Assembly: GCA_026989405.1 (NCBI GenBank) | Contig: JALSJL010000086.1 | Coordinates: forward strand, 1-5,015 | Length of the DNA: 5,015 bases | Source of the DNA: Marinosulfonomonas sp. | Lineage (GTDB): Bacteria; Pseudomonadota; Alphaproteobacteria; Rhodobacterales; Rhodobacteraceae | Reading direction: 5' to 3' | Shown here: piece after piece, positions 4,611 to 5,015 of the stretch | Layout: every line of letters starts with the position of its first letter | Numbering within the stretch: position 1 is the first letter of the stretch | The notes under the pieces: model-generated | Told to the model about the DNA's origin: nothing | Seen by the model: only the letters and a program-made list of their open reading frames with translations | The model's database searches: none | Position numbers and translations under genes: made by a program

Positions 4611-4716
4611 CAAGTTTCACTGTCACCTCACAGGGACCGTCGGGCTATGGTGGACGCTAAGCGGCATCTGAACGACGCGCGCCTGGACGATCAGGCGGTA
4701 GAATGGTCGGCGGACG

Positions 4717-4782
4717 ATTGGTGGCGCGGTGGGGTCCTTCGCGGGCTCGCTCGTGGACAGCTGGATCGTGTCATCCCTTGCG
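4717..4782 (+). pseudogene. Short remnant resembling N-terminus of a GTA/tail-tip (TipJ-like) gene
   Basis: In this frame the DNA reads IGGAVGSFAGSLVDSWIVSS followed by LA. This strongly resembles, from memory, the glycine-rich N-terminal segment of alphaproteobacterial gene-transfer-agent or prophage tail-tip/host-specificity proteins (pattern VGSF.GSLVDSWIV.SLAP). The frame is closed by TAG at 4699-4701 upstream, and the resemblance ends where the serine recombinase sequence begins, so only about 22 codons survive. Such a fragment indicates a recombination or insertion scar. The match is short and based on recollection, so a chance resemblance cannot be excluded. Confidence 0.35.
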
Positions 4783-5015
4783 GGTCTTTTCCTGCCGCCT
4801 TTTCACGGCATCCCATAGGTTCTGATCAATGATGCGCAGCTCTGGCACGTCTTCGACAATCCACTCTTCCGGCGGATTGAGCCGCGCCTGCCTCCGCCCG
4901 GTCATCGGGTCCTTGATGAAGCGCTGTCGGTTCCAGACCAGGCGTCCGATATAGAGTTCGTTGTTCAGAATCCCGGTGCCACGCTTGTGATTGCCGTAGA
5001 TGGTGGACGGCCCCC
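4771..5015 (-). CDS. Large serine recombinase, partial and C-terminally truncated
   Basis: The gene enters from the right edge. The 80 visible residues match the 'Recombinase' domain that follows the resolvase domain in large serine recombinases: STIYGNHKRGTGILNNELYI, GRLVWNRQRFIKDP, LNPPEEWIVEDVPELRIID and LWDAVKRRQ. The frame then stops at TGA (4773-4771) after KTRKG. Family members normally continue with a zinc-ribbon domain (CGxCGG-type motif) and a coiled coil. Neither is present before the stop, nor recognisable in the other minus-strand frames down to 4640. The gene is therefore probably broken at the junction near 4775-4785 and inactive. It likely belongs to another mobile element flanking the prophage. 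Confidence 0.8.
   Translation of the reverse strand, partial: GPSTIYGNHKRGTGILNNELYIGRLVWNRQRFIKDPMTGRRQARLNPPEEWIVEDVPELRIIDQNLWDAVKRRQEKTRKG

Larger units (their letters stand above)
4025..4700. other. Gene-poor, repeat-bearing region, possible phage end
   Basis: No frame here has a convincing start, ribosome site and coding texture together. The stretch holds an inverted repeat GGGAG-N7-CTCCC (4076-4092), four copies of a 12-bp motif (4190-4306), several TTTCA-containing sites (for example 4118-4122, 4129-4133, 4235-4239, 4349-4353, 4614-4618), and four tandem 10-bp repeats (4571-4610). Composition is less GC-rich than the genes. By analogy with Mu, where end-binding sites lie outside the repressor gene, it may be the terminal recognition region of a transposable prophage. 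The exact end is not determinable; CACCTCACA at 4623-4631 would be one TG...CA-compatible terminus. Confidence 0.45.

Noticed and set aside
4647..4832. Plus-strand 61-codon open frame
   Set aside because: It overlaps the tail-like fragment in a different frame and the antisense of the recombinase; no ribosome site.

Overview
The window reads as the early/immunity end of a temperate, probably Mu-like (transposable) prophage in a GC-rich alphaproteobacterium. Rhodobacterales is the likeliest host group, judged from codon use, the protein flavour and a short remnant resembling a gene-transfer-agent/tail-tip gene. The repressor gene and its operator are clearly AT-richer than the rest.

Layout. 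(1) Positions 1-1959, minus strand: a compact leftward operon in which every gene overlaps its neighbour by 1 or 4 nt (TGATG or ATGA junctions). From promoter outward it holds a 92-aa Ner/Cro-like DNA-binding protein, a 264-aa protein fusing a Bro-N domain to a MuA-like end-binding region, an 11-residue mini-ORF, a 57-aa two-helix membrane protein, 86-aa and 85-aa soluble proteins, a 36-aa single-helix membrane protein, and the start of another gene running off the left edge. (2) 1960-2063: a divergent control region with a 20-bp perfect operator-like palindrome, a second small palindrome and a direct repeat. (3) 2064-3405, plus strand: a lysogeny operon with a CI-type repressor whose S24 domain has lost both catalytic residues, a 60-aa disordered protein, and a 170-aa two-helix membrane protein resembling SLATT-type effectors. 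(4) 3407-4024, minus strand: an unrecognised three-helix membrane protein, convergent with the previous gene and 1 nt away. (5) 4025-4700: about 0.7 kb without a convincing gene, but with four copies of a 12-bp motif RGTTCCANGTTC and four tandem 10-bp repeats. (6) 4700-5015: a mosaic junction where a short tail/GTA-like gene fragment (plus) abuts a large serine recombinase gene (minus) that lacks its C-terminal zinc-ribbon region.

How it fits together. The order (repeat-rich end, repressor transcribed towards that end, divergent ner-like gene, protein with MuA end-binding domains) mirrors the left end of phage Mu. In the lysogen the plus-strand operon would be on, giving repressor plus two accessory proteins that could be a superinfection-exclusion or defence cargo. 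The repressor looks unable to self-cleave, so induction may need an anti-repressor. The Bro-N/MuA-like fusion is a candidate for that role, or for a regulator of transposition that binds phage ends without a catalytic domain. These functional links are inference; domain calls come from reading motifs, not from searches.
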